64,000 bases of DNA. It comes from Sinobaca qinghaiensis (GTDB taxonomy: Bacteria > Bacillota > Bacilli > Bacillales > Marinococcaceae). A program made the translations under genes and the position numbers. Under the pieces are notes generated by a model. It worked only from the letters and a program-made list of their open reading frames with translations, did no database searches and was not told the DNA's origin. The first letter of the stretch is position 1, and the number at the start of each line of letters is the position of its first letter. Shown here piece by piece: positions 1-8,104 of the stretch. Location of the stretch: contig NZ_RAPK01000006.1 of NCBI RefSeq assembly GCF_003610495.1, positions 181,241-245,240 of the forward strand, given 5' to 3'.

Positions 1-104
1 AGCGGATGATCCAGCACGGCATGCTGATTTTTCAAATAGGTTTCCATGGCAGGGCAGGGACAATGTTCATTTACGGTGAGGTCTTTCATAAACTGGCAGG
101 TCAT
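1..104 (-). CDS. Truncated 5' part of an unknown Cys-rich protein
   Basis: An open frame starts at the ATG whose first base is 104, runs leftwards and leaves the window after 34 codons. A strong Shine-Dalgarno (AAGGAGGGG, 111-120) precedes the ATG, which makes it a real start. The visible peptide starts MTCQFMKDLTV and has a CPCPAM motif near residue 20. I do not recognise the family. A LexA-type box lies about 60 bases upstream, so SOS control is possible. Function cannot be assigned from this fragment. Confidence 0.6.
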   Translation of the reverse strand, partial: MTCQFMKDLTVNEHCPCPAMETYLKNQHAVLDHP

Positions 105-161
105 GTTGTTCCCCTCCTTACTCTATAAAGGGGGAAAATAGAAAAAATAACAACCAAAATA

Positions 162-175
162 AGAACACTTGTTCG
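162..175. promoter_or_regulatory. LexA (SOS) box candidate
   Basis: Read on the minus strand the site is CGAACAAGTGTTCT. It matches the Bacillus LexA consensus CGAACRNRYGTTYC at 13 of 14 positions. It sits between the left-pointing partial gene (start 104) and the 3' end of the phosphodiesterase gene, so the partial gene is the likely target. No convincing -35/-10 pair could be fixed around it. Confidence 0.55.
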
Positions 176-178
176 TTT

Positions 179-685
179 TTATGATTTATCTTGATAAAAT
201 ATATGTTCTGCTCTTATTTCCTGCTTTTCAACATATAAAAGGCCAAAGGAATAATACGGCAGTTTTCTTTTGTCCGTAACGGAACCGGGATTAAACAAAA
301 GTGTTTTATTTACATAGCGGAGCAGAGGCAGGTGGGAGTGGCCGAACAGAATACAGTCAGGAGCTGTTTCCATATCAGAAAATGCAGCCACGGCCCGCTT
401 TTCTGTTGTCAGACGCTCCCCGTGTCCATGAACAAGACCGAAAGTGAGACCGCCGGCAGTAAAAATTTCCCGTTCCGGGAGGCGGGCCCGCTCCTTTTCC
501 CCGTCGGTATTGCCGACGACGGCTTTTACTGGTGCAAAATGTTCAAGTTCCTGCAGAAAAGCGAGTTCCTGAATATCTCCTGTATGAACAATCAGGTCGC
601 AGTTTTCCATTTCCTGTATTAACCTGGAAGGAAAGCGGGCGCCTTTTTTAGGCATATGGGTGTCACCGAGAACTACAATTTTCAC
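179..685 (-). CDS. YfcE/YsnB-type metallophosphoesterase
   Basis: This is a 168-residue calcineurin-like phosphodiesterase of the YfcE/MJ0936 family, which hydrolyses phosphodiesters with a two-metal centre in the cytoplasm; the natural substrate is generally unknown. All metal-binding motifs are visible in order: GDTH near residue 8, HTGD, VGNTD, HGHG and GHSH, followed by the FNPGS signature. I chose the GTG at 685 because AGAGGAG lies 8-9 bases upstream; the longer frame to 748 only adds a hydrophobic run with no ribosome site. It is divergent from the FGGY kinase gene, with 67 bases between them. Confidence 0.85.
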   Translation of the reverse strand: MKIVVLGDTHMPKKGARFPSRLIQEMENCDLIVHTGDIQELAFLQELEHFAPVKAVVGNTDGEKERARLPEREIFTAGGLTFGLVHGHGERLTTEKRAVAAFSDMETAPDCILFGHSHLPLLRYVNKTLLFNPGSVTDKRKLPYYSFGLLYVEKQEIRAEHIFYQDKS

Positions 686-752
686 AGAAGCGGCTCCTCT
701 CATTATTAAATATAGAAGATGAATAAAAAGTGTAGCAGGAAAGGACAAAAAG

Positions 753-2216
753 ATGAACTATACAGCGGCATTTGATCTTGGTACTACCTCGATTAAAGGG
801 ATTCTAATAAATAAAGACGGAATGATTAAATATACCGAAGAAAGAAACATTCATACGTATTATCCGGAAAAGGGACATGTGGAGCAGGATCCGGAAGAAT
901 GGTGGGAGCATTTCTGTTCTATTCTTAAAGAGTGGCAGAAAAGCGATGTGGCCGCTGCTGACATTCTGGCTTTGTCATTCAGCGGACAGATGCAGGACTG
1001 TATTCCCATAGATATGCAGGGCCGGCCGCTGCGCCGGGCGGTACTATACAGTGATGCAAGGGCGGACAGCGAGGCGGATGAACTCTCCGGTCTATTTTCC
1101 ACAGCGGAAAGCAATCCGTTCAACGGCACGATGCTTCCGCCTAAGCTGCTGTGGCTGAAGCGGAATGAACCGGACCTGTTTGAAAAAACAGCCTGCTTTC
1201 TAGTTGGGGCAAAGGATTATATTATTTACAGGCTTACCGGGAATGCCTGCACGGACCCTACCACAGCATCCACTACGGGAATGTTCCATTTAAAAAAGCG
1301 AAGCTGGATGGAAAAAGAATTAACTACCTGCGGCCTGCCGGAAGATAAACTTCCGCGTCTTTATGCAGCACATGACTTGGCAGGCAGCGTTCATAAAGAA
1401 GCTGCCCGGGAATGCGGGCTTCTATCCGGTCTTCCCGTAGTGTGCGGAAGCGGAGACGCAGGAGCTACTACGATTGGAGCAGGGGCGGCGGCAGCCGGTC
1501 AGGCCTATGTATATATGGGAACGACTGGATGGATTGCCAGCATCAGTCCGAAGCTGGAACACCACCGCGAGGGAATTTTTCAACTGCTGCACCCGTCACA
1601 GCAGGCTTATATCGTCATCGCCCCTTTACTCAATGCAGGCAGCGTGCTGGAATGGGCAGCAGAAACCTGGTACGGAGAGGAAGCAGATCCTTATCAAAAG
1701 ATGAGCGAAGAAGCAGCTCTTGTGAACGGACCTTTTCCGGATCTGCTGTTTCTGCCTTACCTGCAGGGAGAACGTTTTCCGGTGCAGGATATGGAAGCCT
1801 CCGGAATATTTACCGGCATAAAAAAAGAAACCGGCCGAAAGGAGCTCGTACGTGCCGTGTATGAAGGCCTCGCTTTTCACGTGCTTCAGGCTCTGGAACA
1901 GTTTTCAGATGGAAAGAACAAAGAAACAGCTGTTCCGCTGATCGGAGGAGGCGCCCGCAATGAAGAATGGTGCAGCGTGCTGGCGGATGTGACAAATGAA
2001 AGCTGGACCATCCCCGCAGACATGGATCTGCTTCCGTGCCTGGGGGCGGCAGCACCGGCTTTTATTTATCTGGGCTGGTCGGATGATTATGACGCTTATA
2101 CAGCACACGTTCTGGCCCGGCATGAAAAACAAAGACACAATGCCGGCGATTCAAAAAAATACGAAGCGCTGTATACCAAATATAAAATGCTGTATCCTTT
2201 GTCAGCTCATATGTGA
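753..2216 (+). CDS. FGGY-family carbohydrate kinase (xylulokinase-like)
   Basis: This 487-residue cytoplasmic kinase phosphorylates a sugar or polyol. The N-terminal FGGY_N domain has the phosphate-binding motif DLGTTSIKG at residues 8-16 and a WADQ-equivalent region (SFSGQMQ). The C-terminal domain carries GSGDAGATTIGAG with the catalytic Asp, and a late GGGARNEEW nucleotide-binding motif. Length and sequence fit xylulokinase (XylB) best, but no xylose isomerase or xylose regulator is near, so the substrate is open. The start is ATG 753, with AGGAAAGGA upstream. A lactonase and a dehydrogenase gene follow 145 bases downstream on the same strand. Confidence 0.8.
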   Translation: MNYTAAFDLGTTSIKGILINKDGMIKYTEERNIHTYYPEKGHVEQDPEEWWEHFCSILKEWQKSDVAAADILALSFSGQMQDCIPIDMQGRPLRRAVLYSDARADSEADELSGLFSTAESNPFNGTMLPPKLLWLKRNEPDLFEKTACFLVGAKDYIIYRLTGNACTDPTTASTTGMFHLKKRSWMEKELTTCGLPEDKLPRLYAAHDLAGSVHKEAARECGLLSGLPVVCGSGDAGATTIGAGAAAAGQAYVYMGTTGWIASISPKLEHHREGIFQLLHPSQQAYIVIAPLLNAGSVLEWAAETWYGEEADPYQKMSEEAALVNGPFPDLLFLPYLQGERFPVQDMEASGIFTGIKKETGRKELVRAVYEGLAFHVLQALEQFSDGKNKETAVPLIGGGARNEEWCSVLADVTNESWTIPADMDLLPCLGAAAPAFIYLGWSDDYDAYTAHVLARHEKQRHNAGDSKKYEALYTKYKMLYPLSAHM

Positions 2217-2326
2217 GATGCCTGGAGGTTTTCCTGCATACCCTGATTTGAGCGCCTTCGTTTAGTTTGGAGGTGATTTTTTCGGGGTATCTGTTTTTTA
2301 ACGATGTTTCTAACTTATTCATTTTT

Positions 2327-2340
2327 TGTAAGCGCTTAAC
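2327..2340 (+). promoter_or_regulatory. Possible cre (CcpA) site before the lactonase gene
   Basis: TGTAAGCGCTTAAC contains the near-palindromic cre core GTAAGCGCTTAAC but departs from TGWAARCGYTWNCA at the last two positions. It lies 22 bases before the lactonase start, where bound CcpA would block transcription. This is plausible for a catabolic pair under glucose repression. Confidence 0.45.
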
Positions 2341-2361
2341 AAATAATGAGGAGGAAAGAAA

Positions 2362-3210
2362 ATGGCTAATATCAATCACCCGAAGCCAAAACTTTACGTC
2401 ATGGACAACGGCCGCATGAAGATGGACAAAAATTTTATGATCGCTATGCACAATCCGGCAACCGTTGATAATCCGAATGCGCCGGCTGAGTTTGTAGAGT
2501 TCCCGATTTATACGGTGCTGATCGATCATCCTGACGGGAAAATTTTATTTGATACTGCCTGCAATCCAAATTCGATGGGGCCGGAAGGCAGGTGGATAGA
2601 AGCCACGCAGAAAACTTTTCCATGGGAAGCAGGGGAAGAATGCTATCTGCATAACCGGCTTGAACAGTTAAATGTCAGGCCCGAAGACATTAAATATGTA
2701 GTAGCGTCCCACCTTCATCTCGATCATGCCGGATGCCTGGAAATGTTTACAAACGCTGAAGTGATTGTTCATGAAGATGAATTAAATGGCGCCCTTCAGG
2801 GTTATGCGAGGCATAAGCAGGCGGGTGCGTATATCTGGGCAGACATAGATGCGTGGGTCAAAAACGGCCTGCAGTGGAAAACGATCCGTAAAAACGAAGA
2901 TTTCCTCAAACTGGCAGATGGGGTCACGTTGTTAAATTTCGGGAGCGGTCATGCATGGGGAATGCTTGGACTTCATATAAACATGCCCGAGCAGGGCGGT
3001 ATTATTCTGGCTTCAGATGCGATTTATACAGCGGAAAGCTATGGGCCTCCGATTAAGCCGCCGGGCATCATTTATGATTCAGTTGGATTTGTGCGGACCG
3101 TGGAGAAAATAAAAAAGCTGGCAGATGAAACAGGGTCGCAGATCTGGTACGGCCATGATTCCGCGCAGTTTAAACAGTTCCGCAAGTCGACAGAAGGATA
3201 CTATGAATAA
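2362..3210 (+). CDS. MBL-fold lactonase (AhlD/AttM/BlcC-like)
   Basis: This 282-residue metallo-beta-lactamase-fold hydrolase has the di-zinc motif HLHLDH at about residues 116-121, then a downstream Asp (ILASDAIY) and a final histidine (WYGHD). The family opens lactone rings, either acyl-homoserine lactones (quorum quenching) or gamma-butyrolactone. It is followed 24 bases later by an iron-dependent alcohol dehydrogenase. In Agrobacterium, BlcC (lactonase) and BlcB (4-hydroxybutyrate dehydrogenase) are encoded together, so gamma-butyrolactone or a related lactone is a reasonable inferred substrate. The start is ATG 2362 with TGAGGAGGAAAG upstream. Confidence 0.8.
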   Translation: MANINHPKPKLYVMDNGRMKMDKNFMIAMHNPATVDNPNAPAEFVEFPIYTVLIDHPDGKILFDTACNPNSMGPEGRWIEATQKTFPWEAGEECYLHNRLEQLNVRPEDIKYVVASHLHLDHAGCLEMFTNAEVIVHEDELNGALQGYARHKQAGAYIWADIDAWVKNGLQWKTIRKNEDFLKLADGVTLLNFGSGHAWGMLGLHINMPEQGGIILASDAIYTAESYGPPIKPPGIIYDSVGFVRTVEKIKKLADETGSQIWYGHDSAQFKQFRKSTEGYYE

Positions 3211-3234
3211 TCACCAAAAAGGAGAAGTGAGAGC

Positions 3235-4413
3235 ATGACGGATGCAAAGCTTGTCTTTACCCCGCTGTCCTATACAGGCTGGGGATCTCTTTCCCATCTG
3301 GTGGAAGAAGTGGAAAAGCACAGCCCGGCACGGATATTAGTCGTAACCGATCCCGTGCTTCAGGATATTGGAATAGTAGAAAAAGTAATTTCTCCTCTGA
3401 AAAATCAAAAGTATGAAACAGACGTATATACAAAAGTAGTGCCGGAACCGCCTATTGCAGCAGGGGAAAGCCTGGTCGAATATATTAGAAAAGGCGGCTA
3501 TGAATTAGTTATCGGTCTTGGCGGGGGAAGCGCTCTTGATATGGCTAAAGCTGCGGCCGTGCTTGCCACCCACGAAGGAACGGCAGAGAGCTATTTGAAT
3601 TTAAGCGGGAGCCGTGAAATCAGCAGCAAAGGACTGCCTAAGATTTTAATTCCAACGACCGCCGGGACCGGATCAGAAGTAACCAATATCGCGGTATTCA
3701 GCCTGGAGAATACAAAAGATGTTATCACTCATGACTATCTGCTGGCGGACGCGGCCATTGTAGATCCGGAAATTACGATGAGCGTACCTGCGAAAGTAAC
3801 GGCCGCTACCGGGGTGGATGCATTGACCCATGCGATGGAGGCGTATATTTCGAAATTCGCAAGTCCGGCAACGGATGCCCTGGCCCTGCATGCGATCAAG
3901 CTGATCGGGCGTTCCCTTGTGACAGCAGTGAAGGATGGAAACGATAAAGAAGCCCGCTCGGATATGAGCCACGGCAGCTATATTGCGGGACTCGCTTTTT
4001 TCAATGCAGGAGTGGCGGGCGTTCATGCGCTCGCTTATCCGCTGGGCGGACAATTCCACATTGCCCACGGGGAATCGAACGCTGTTCTGCTGCCATACGT
4101 AATGAGCTATATCCGCAAAAGCTGTGAAAGGCGTATGAAAGAGATGTATGAGGCTCTTGGTTTTGATGGAAGGGACTTAACAGATGAAGAAGGATCAAAA
4201 AAATTGATTGAAACCCTGGAAAATCTTGTAGAAGAGGTGGGTATTCCCAAAACGCTGCAGGGCTTTAATGTACCTGAATCCGCACTGGATTCGCTCACCG
4301 ACGACGGGGTGAAACAGAAAAGAATCCTGGCACGAAGCCCCCTCACGCTTGAGAGGGAGGATATCCGGAAAATTTATGAATCGGCGTTTACCGGCAGCAC
4401 AATAGAAGCATAA
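3235..4413 (+). CDS. Iron-containing (type III) alcohol dehydrogenase
   Basis: The 392-residue protein belongs to the Fe-ADH family, which oxidises primary alcohols with NAD(P). The NAD-binding GLGGGSALDMAK motif is near residue 100. The metal ligands are an Asp in the DPEITMSVP/GVDALTHAMEAY region, a His in that motif, and later His residues in GVHALAYPLGG and AHGESNAV. It is the second gene of a two-gene set with the lactonase. By analogy with BlcB it may oxidise 4-hydroxybutyrate to succinic semialdehyde, but no succinate-semialdehyde dehydrogenase gene is present here. An intrinsic terminator follows. Confidence 0.82.
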   Translation: MTDAKLVFTPLSYTGWGSLSHLVEEVEKHSPARILVVTDPVLQDIGIVEKVISPLKNQKYETDVYTKVVPEPPIAAGESLVEYIRKGGYELVIGLGGGSALDMAKAAAVLATHEGTAESYLNLSGSREISSKGLPKILIPTTAGTGSEVTNIAVFSLENTKDVITHDYLLADAAIVDPEITMSVPAKVTAATGVDALTHAMEAYISKFASPATDALALHAIKLIGRSLVTAVKDGNDKEARSDMSHGSYIAGLAFFNAGVAGVHALAYPLGGQFHIAHGESNAVLLPYVMSYIRKSCERRMKEMYEALGFDGRDLTDEEGSKKLIETLENLVEEVGIPKTLQGFNVPESALDSLTDDGVKQKRILARSPLTLEREDIRKIYESAFTGSTIEA

Positions 4414-4428
4414 TAACTTTTTCAGCTA

Positions 4429-4461
4429 AAAACCAGCCTGCCTGTGCAGACTGGTTTTCTT
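4429..4461 (+). terminator. Intrinsic terminator after the Fe-ADH gene
   Basis: The arms AAAACCAG (4429-4436) and CTGGTTTT (4451-4458) form a perfect 8-bp stem, ending in the T-rich tail. Confidence 0.75.
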
Positions 4462-4525
4462 TGTGAAAATAAATGATTCAAGTGTTTGAAAAGCAGCATC
4501 TCATAAAAAAGATAAAATATTTTTA

Positions 4526-4543
4526 TGACTGAATGTTCATTCA
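4526..4543. promoter_or_regulatory. FadR-type operator at the fadF promoter
   Basis: TGACTGAATGTTCATTCA matches 14 of the 16 specified positions of the B. subtilis FadR site TGAATGANTANTCATTCA. It also contains the inner palindrome TGAATGTTCATTCA. It overlaps the proposed -35 element of fadF, the right place for repression that acyl-CoA would relieve. Confidence 0.65.
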
Positions 4544-4562
4544 TTATGTTTTTTGTTATACT
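4534..4562 (+). promoter_or_regulatory. Sigma-A promoter candidate for fadF
   Basis: TGTTCA (4534-4539), 17 bases, TATACT (4557-4562). The -35 is weak and lies inside the FadR-type box. Confidence 0.45.
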
Positions 4563-4644
4563 GTAGTTAATAAAGAATAAAAGAGCGTTGACCGGTTCTT
4601 TATATAAAATGAAGAATCACATTTTGAGAGGAGCGATACATCTT

Positions 4645-6735
4645 ATGGAAACATTCATCATCGTTAACTGGATTGCCTTTATTCTTGTAACCGCTTACGC
4701 TTTATTCCTGTTCGGCCAGCTTGTGTATACGCGCTATACGTATATAAAGCTCGGAAAAAAAGCGGAATTTGACCGCAGTACGAAAGAACGCTGGAACGAT
4801 ATCGTCGTCAATGTATTCGGCCAGAAAAAATTATTAAAAGACAAAAAAAGCGGCATTATTCATATTATGTTTTTTTACGGATTTCTACTCGTTCAGTTCA
4901 GCGCGATTGATATTATCTGGAAAGGACTGGCCGTAGGTTCGCATCTGCCGCTCGGGCCTTTGTATCCAATATTTACGCTGTTCCAGGAAGCTGTTGTCGT
5001 TATGATACTTATCGCCGTGGTATGGGCATTCCACCGCCGCTACGTGGAGAAAATCGTACGTTTGAAAAGAAACTGGAAGGCAGGGCTTGTGCTTATTTTT
5101 ATCGGCGGGCTGATGGTCTCAAAAATGCTTGCCAAGGGCATGGAATTTATTTGGCTCGATAAATCGTTAACCGGTTTTGAGCCGATTGCATCTGCGATCG
5201 CTTTTGCGGCCTCTCCTTTGAGCGCCGGAGCGGCCGGGCTGCTCTTCTACGTATTCTGGTGGGCGCACCTGTTGTTTCTACTTACATTCCTTGTCTACGT
5301 TCCCCAGTCCAAGCACGCTCATTTAATTGCGGGTCCTGCCAACGTATGGCTTGGAAGGACAGAGCCGGTAGGGAAATTAGCATCAATTGATTTTGAAGAT
5401 GAGACAAAAGAAGAATTCGGAGTAGGGAAAATTGAAGACTTTAATCAAAAGCAGCTGCTTGACTTATACGCCTGTGTGGAGTGCGGGCGCTGCACGAATA
5501 TGTGTCCGGCAACCGGAACAGGGAAAATGCTCTCCCCGATGGATCTGCTTCTTAAAATGCGTGACCATTTAACGGAAAAAGGGGCTGCTGTTACTTCCAG
5601 GTCACCGTGGATGCCGGCCTATGCGTTCAGCGGCACAAAAGGGAATCAGCTGGCCGCGCAGAGCCCGGAAGAAGCGATGGATGCCTATCATCCAAGCCTG
5701 ATCGGCGACGTGATTACAGAAGATGAGATCTGGGCCTGTACGACCTGCCGGAACTGCGAAGACCAGTGTCCGGTGATGAATGAACACGTTGATAAAATTA
5801 TCGACCTCCGCCGTTACCTTGTGTTAACGGAAGGCAAAATGGATCCGGATGCCCAGCGCGCCATGACGAACATTGAGCGGCAGGGAAACCCTTGGGGGAT
5901 CAACCGCAAAGAAAGAGAAAACTGGCGTGAGACACGGGAGGATATTGAAGTGCCGACCGTAAAAGAAATGAATAAAAAGGGAGAAACATTCGAGTACTTG
6001 TTCTTTGTAGGGTCGATGGGATCCTATGACAAGAGAAGCCAGAAGATTGCCCAGTCCTTTGCGAAGCTTTTAAATGAGGCCGGCGTTCGTTTTGCCATCC
6101 TCGGAAACAAAGAAAAAAATTCAGGGGACACCCCGCGCCGGATTGGAAATGAATTTTTGTTCCAGGAGCTGGCAGCATCAAACATCAGCGAATTTCAGAA
6201 AAACGATATAAAGAAAATCGTAACGATTGACCCGCACGCGTACAACATGTTCAAAAATGAATATCCGGAATTCGGTCTTGAGGACGTAGAGGTGTTTCAC
6301 CATACTGAACTTCTGGCCGAGCTGGTAAAAGAAGGCAGGCTGAAGCCGTCACATGAAGTTAATGAAACCATCACCTATCACGATTCCTGTTATCTCGGGC
6401 GCTACAACGAAGTGTATGATCCACCAAGAGATATTCTGGAAGCCATTCCGGGCCTTACGGTAACGGAAATGGAACGAAACCGGCAGGACGGCATGTGCTG
6501 CGGCGCAGGCGGCGGCATGATGTGGATGGAAGAAGACAAAGGAGAGCGGGTCAACGTGGCCAGAACGGAACAGGCGATGGACGTTAACCCTTCCATGATC
6601 GGAAGCGCCTGCCCATACTGCCTGACGATGCTTTCCGACGGAACAAAAGCCAAGGAAGTAGAAGAGGATATCCAAACGATGGATATTGCAGAAATATTGG
6701 AACTGTCAGTAGTAGGAAAAAAACAGGCTGTATAA
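4645..6735 (+). CDS. fadF: FadF/YwjF iron-sulfur reductase (heterodisulfide reductase-like)
   Basis: This 696-residue membrane protein probably passes electrons from electron-transfer flavoprotein to the quinone pool during beta-oxidation; the role is inferred from the family and context. The N-terminal third has about six membrane segments. Two ferredoxin-type 4Fe-4S motifs follow: CVECGRCTNMCP near residue 278 and CTTCRNCEDQCP near residue 365. The C-terminal half has CCG-type cysteine domains, including DSCYLGRYN, GMCCGAGGG and SACPYCLTM. The start is ATG 4645, preceded by GAGAGGAG; an upstream TTG extension is unlikely. The FadR-type box in its promoter supports the assignment. Confidence 0.85.
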   Translation: METFIIVNWIAFILVTAYALFLFGQLVYTRYTYIKLGKKAEFDRSTKERWNDIVVNVFGQKKLLKDKKSGIIHIMFFYGFLLVQFSAIDIIWKGLAVGSHLPLGPLYPIFTLFQEAVVVMILIAVVWAFHRRYVEKIVRLKRNWKAGLVLIFIGGLMVSKMLAKGMEFIWLDKSLTGFEPIASAIAFAASPLSAGAAGLLFYVFWWAHLLFLLTFLVYVPQSKHAHLIAGPANVWLGRTEPVGKLASIDFEDETKEEFGVGKIEDFNQKQLLDLYACVECGRCTNMCPATGTGKMLSPMDLLLKMRDHLTEKGAAVTSRSPWMPAYAFSGTKGNQLAAQSPEEAMDAYHPSLIGDVITEDEIWACTTCRNCEDQCPVMNEHVDKIIDLRRYLVLTEGKMDPDAQRAMTNIERQGNPWGINRKERENWRETREDIEVPTVKEMNKKGETFEYLFFVGSMGSYDKRSQKIAQSFAKLLNEAGVRFAILGNKEKNSGDTPRRIGNEFLFQELAASNISEFQKNDIKKIVTIDPHAYNMFKNEYPEFGLEDVEVFHHTELLAELVKEGRLKPSHEVNETITYHDSCYLGRYNEVYDPPRDILEAIPGLTVTEMERNRQDGMCCGAGGGMMWMEEDKGERVNVARTEQAMDVNPSMIGSACPYCLTMLSDGTKAKEVEEDIQTMDIAEILELSVVGKKQAV

Positions 6736-6741
6736 GAAAAG

Positions 6742-6775
6742 AAGGGCTCTATGGTTGAAATGGAGCCCTTTTTCT
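6742..6775 (+). terminator. Intrinsic terminator after fadF
   Basis: AAGGGCTC (6742-6749) pairs with GAGCCCTT (6763-6770), followed by a T-rich tail. Confidence 0.8.
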
Positions 6776-6847
6776 CTAGTTTTCCCTAAGCCCGTGCGCA
6801 ATACGGGGTCTTGCCTTTTAGGCAGAATTCTTATACATTTATAATTA

Positions 6848-6861
6848 AGAAAACGCTTTCA
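6848..6861 (+). promoter_or_regulatory. cre (CcpA) site in the beta-oxidation operon promoter
   Basis: AGAAAACGCTTTCA matches TGWAARCGYTWNCA at 13 of 14 positions. It begins just after a TATAAT at 6840-6845, so it covers the expected transcription start and would cause glucose repression of the operon. Confidence 0.6.
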
Positions 6862-6872
6862 GTTAAAACGAG

Positions 6873-6886
6873 TGAGCGTTCGCTCA
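6873..6886. promoter_or_regulatory. Palindromic operator of the thiolase-icmF operon
   Basis: TGAGCGTTCGCTCA is a near-perfect inverted repeat (TGAGCG/CGCTCA around TT). It has the layout of the fadF box TGAATGTTCATTCA with AT replaced by GC in both arms. It lies 24 bases before the thiolase start. The TetR regulator encoded within the operon is the obvious candidate to bind it; this is inference. Confidence 0.6.
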
Positions 6887-6910
6887 ATAAAAAGCGGGGA
6901 GAAGGATGAA

Positions 6911-8092
6911 ATGGAAAAAACAGCAATTATTGGCGGTGCGAGAACACCTTTTGGCAGATTCGGAGGAGCGCTGCAGCCACTGTCGGCAAGCAGCCTGGGC
7001 GGTGAAGCTATTAAAGGAGCGCTGGAAAGGGCTGGAATCGATGGAAAAGAAGTAGAAGAAGTACTGATGGGTAATGTGCTGCAGGGAGGCCAGGGCCAGC
7101 TTCCGTCCCGGCAGGCGGCAAGATATGCCGGACTTCCCTGGGAAACCGAAACAGAAACGATAAATAAGGTCTGTGCTTCCGGGATGCGGAGTCTTACACT
7201 CGGTGACCAGATGATTCGAGCCGGTGACAAAAGCATCGTCATCAGCGGCGGTATGGAATCGATGAGCAACGCTCCTTATTTTTCCGATACGGCCAGATGG
7301 GGATTACGGATGGGGAATACAGTTCTCAAGGATATGATGGTTCATGACGGGCTCACCTGTTCATTCCGGGACGTTCATATGGGCGTTTACGGGGGAGAGG
7401 TTGCCGACAGCTACAATATTACAAGGGAGCGCCAGGATGAGTGGGCGCTTAGAAGTCATGTCCGTGCCGCGGCAGCAATAGATAACGGCTGGCTGGCCGA
7501 AGAAATAATAGGAGTTGGCGTACCGCAGAAAAAACAGGAACCTCTAATGGTGCTTGATGATGAAGCACCTCGGAGAAACACAACGCTGGATGGCCTGCGG
7601 GGGCTGTCTCCTATTTTCTCCAAAAGCGGAACGATTACAGCTGGAAACGCTCCCGGTGTAAACGACGGGGCGTGTGCGATGGTATTAATGAGTGGAAAGG
7701 AAGCGGAAGCCAGAAGAACACAGCCGCTTGCCTGGATCGAAGCACACACCGCTCTAGCAGTAGAGGCGGAGCTTTTTCCTAAAACGCCGGGGCTCGTAAT
7801 TCAAAAGCTGCTGCAGAAAACGGGTTACAAGCCGGAGGATATCGATCTATTTGAAATAAATGAAGCATTTGCCGCTGTAGCGCTGGTCAGCAGTGATATA
7901 GCCGGCCTGGATGAAAATAAAATCAATATTAACGGAGGAGCTGTAGCGCTGGGCCATCCAATTGGAGCCAGCGGTGCCCGAATTATTCTCACCCTCGCTC
8001 ATGCACTAAAACGCAGGGGCGGAGGCCTTGGAATTGCAGCAATATGCAGCGGCGGCGGCCAGGGAGATGCCGTTTTAATCAGAGTTGACTAA
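6911..8092 (+). CDS. mmgA: Acetyl-CoA C-acyltransferase (thiolase)
   Basis: This 393-residue thiolase II catalyses the thiolytic step of beta-oxidation, or acetoacetyl-CoA condensation. The nucleophile is Cys88 in NKVCASGMRS. The other catalytic residues are visible as NEAFA, GHPIGASG (His) and CSGGGQGD (second Cys). I chose ATG 6911 because GAGAAGG precedes it and the protein then starts MEKTAIIGG, as usual for the family. It is the first gene of a six-gene operon ending with icmF. The pathway lacks an enoyl-CoA hydratase gene here, so that step must be encoded elsewhere. Confidence 0.9.
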   Translation: MEKTAIIGGARTPFGRFGGALQPLSASSLGGEAIKGALERAGIDGKEVEEVLMGNVLQGGQGQLPSRQAARYAGLPWETETETINKVCASGMRSLTLGDQMIRAGDKSIVISGGMESMSNAPYFSDTARWGLRMGNTVLKDMMVHDGLTCSFRDVHMGVYGGEVADSYNITRERQDEWALRSHVRAAAAIDNGWLAEEIIGVGVPQKKQEPLMVLDDEAPRRNTTLDGLRGLSPIFSKSGTITAGNAPGVNDGACAMVLMSGKEAEARRTQPLAWIEAHTALAVEAELFPKTPGLVIQKLLQKTGYKPEDIDLFEINEAFAAVALVSSDIAGLDENKININGGAVALGHPIGASGARIILTLAHALKRRGGGLGIAAICSGGGQGDAVLIRVD

Positions 8093-8104
8093 CAGGAGGA
8101 TGCT

